In this document: piece after piece, positions 63,688 through 64,000 of the stretch
Numbering within the stretch: the first letter of the stretch is position 1
How the letters are laid out: each line of letters opens with the position of its first letter
Origin: Nocardioides palaemonis
Lineage (GTDB): Bacteria > Actinomycetota > Actinomycetes > Propionibacteriales > Nocardioidaceae
NCBI RefSeq assembly: GCF_018275325.1
Contig: NZ_JAGVQR010000003.1
Span: 558,001-622,000 of the forward strand
Direction of reading: 5' to 3'
Length of the DNA: 64,000 bases
Program-made: the position numbers and the translations under genes
Notes under the pieces: generated by a model
Database searches by the model: none
What the model was told of the DNA's origin: nothing
The model's input: only the letters and a program-made list of their open reading frames with translations

Positions 63688-64000
63688 TGGCGCGCCTGGC
63701 CCTTCTGCCGCGGCGTCACCGCGAAGGTGAACCAGCTCGAGCTGAGCCCGAGCGCCGAGCGCACGTCGTCGCCGGTGACCCGGACGGTGCCGGCGGTGCC
63801 GATGAACGCCATGTCGCCCACGCGGCCGCCCCACTCGCCGTTGCCGTCGCGGGTGGTGACCTCGATGCCCGTGAGGTCGCCGACCGCCGGCCACTGCTGC
63901 TCGACCACCGTGTCGTCGACCGTCGTGGTCCAGGTGGAGTACTTCGGGTTGTCGACGGCGTCGTAGGGGTCGGCCTGCGCCACCAGGTAGGGCATCGACC
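63684..64000 (-). CDS. SpoIID/LytB domain protein, C-terminal part only
   Basis: About 105 residues of the C-terminus are inside the window; the frame continues past the edge, so ATG 63995 is not a real start. PYLVAQADPYDAV, GDLTGIEVTTRDGNGEWGGRVGDMAFIGTAGTVRVTGDDVRSALGLSSSWFTF match the end of SpoIID domains, which cleave denuded peptidoglycan glycan strands or occur in amidase enhancers. Coupled to the SGNH lipoprotein gene. Confidence 0.8.
   Translation of the reverse strand, partial: SMPYLVAQADPYDAVDNPKYSTWTTTVDDTVVEQQWPAVGDLTGIEVTTRDGNGEWGGRVGDMAFIGTAGTVRVTGDDVRSALGLSSSWFTFAVTPRQKGQARQ

Overview
The window comes from a high-GC actinobacterium. Pervasive G/C third positions, GTG starts, 4-base ATGA/GTGA gene overlaps, a DUF222/HNH gene behind a LexA-type box, acyl-CoA carboxylase genes in the mycobacterial order and a galactofuranan locus all point to a Nocardioides-like member of the Propionibacteriales. 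This assignment is an inference from gene content. I see no rRNA, tRNA, CRISPR array, prophage or complete insertion sequence, and no gene-free stretch longer than 300 bases.

Positions 1-12750 form a cell-envelope region. On the minus strand are a secreted PGRP-type amidase (cut by the window edge), a Wzm/Wzt polysaccharide exporter, two galactofuranosyltransferases (GlfT2-like, GlfT1-like), UDP-galactopyranose mutase, a further GT2 enzyme and a LytR-CpsA-Psr (LCP) ligase. A GNAT enzyme, an acyl-CoA thioesterase and a second, divergent LCP protein follow. Together they could make, export and attach a galactofuranose-containing wall polymer.

Positions 12860-19030 hold a PadR regulator with its membrane partner, a sulfur operon (CsoR/CstR-type operator, rhodanese, TauE/SafE transporter, small Cys-rich protein), a CopC-CopD copper protein facing a His-rich lipoprotein, and an RTX-repeat secreted protein.

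Positions 19039-34072 contain a core-metabolism block whose order largely matches mycobacteria: fadE25, purE, purK, a PH-like membrane protein, birA, accD5, accE and maf. Extra genes are interspersed: an Idh/MocA oxidoreductase, ArfB, an adenylate cyclase, a lone winged-helix protein, a DUF885 hydrolase and an AbiEi/DUF559-like protein flanked by two copies of a 49-base palindrome.

Positions 34083-47628 contain an ABC-2 exporter with a two-component system, an acyl-CoA dehydrogenase behind a perfect 24-base palindrome, and an iron-box-controlled operon. That operon consists of a ferric-iron ABC transporter followed by an unusual adenylation / carrier / membrane acyltransferase fusion, and is the most promising candidate for an undescribed system. 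The biotinylated acyl-CoA carboxylase alpha subunit closes this part.

Positions 47767-64000 are a patchwork of small regulatory units: TetR plus flavin dehydrogenase; SOS-controlled HNH nuclease; AraC plus DUF1772; TetR plus oxidoreductase with twin operators; TetR plus epimerase with twin operators. Pyruvate carboxylase, a SigG-like ECF sigma factor, an SGNH lipoprotein and the end of a SpoIID-domain protein follow.

A TANNNT -10 hexamer placed 5-8 bases before the start codon recurs at about 17 genes, so leaderless mRNAs appear to be common. The recurring motif was also used to choose several start codons.
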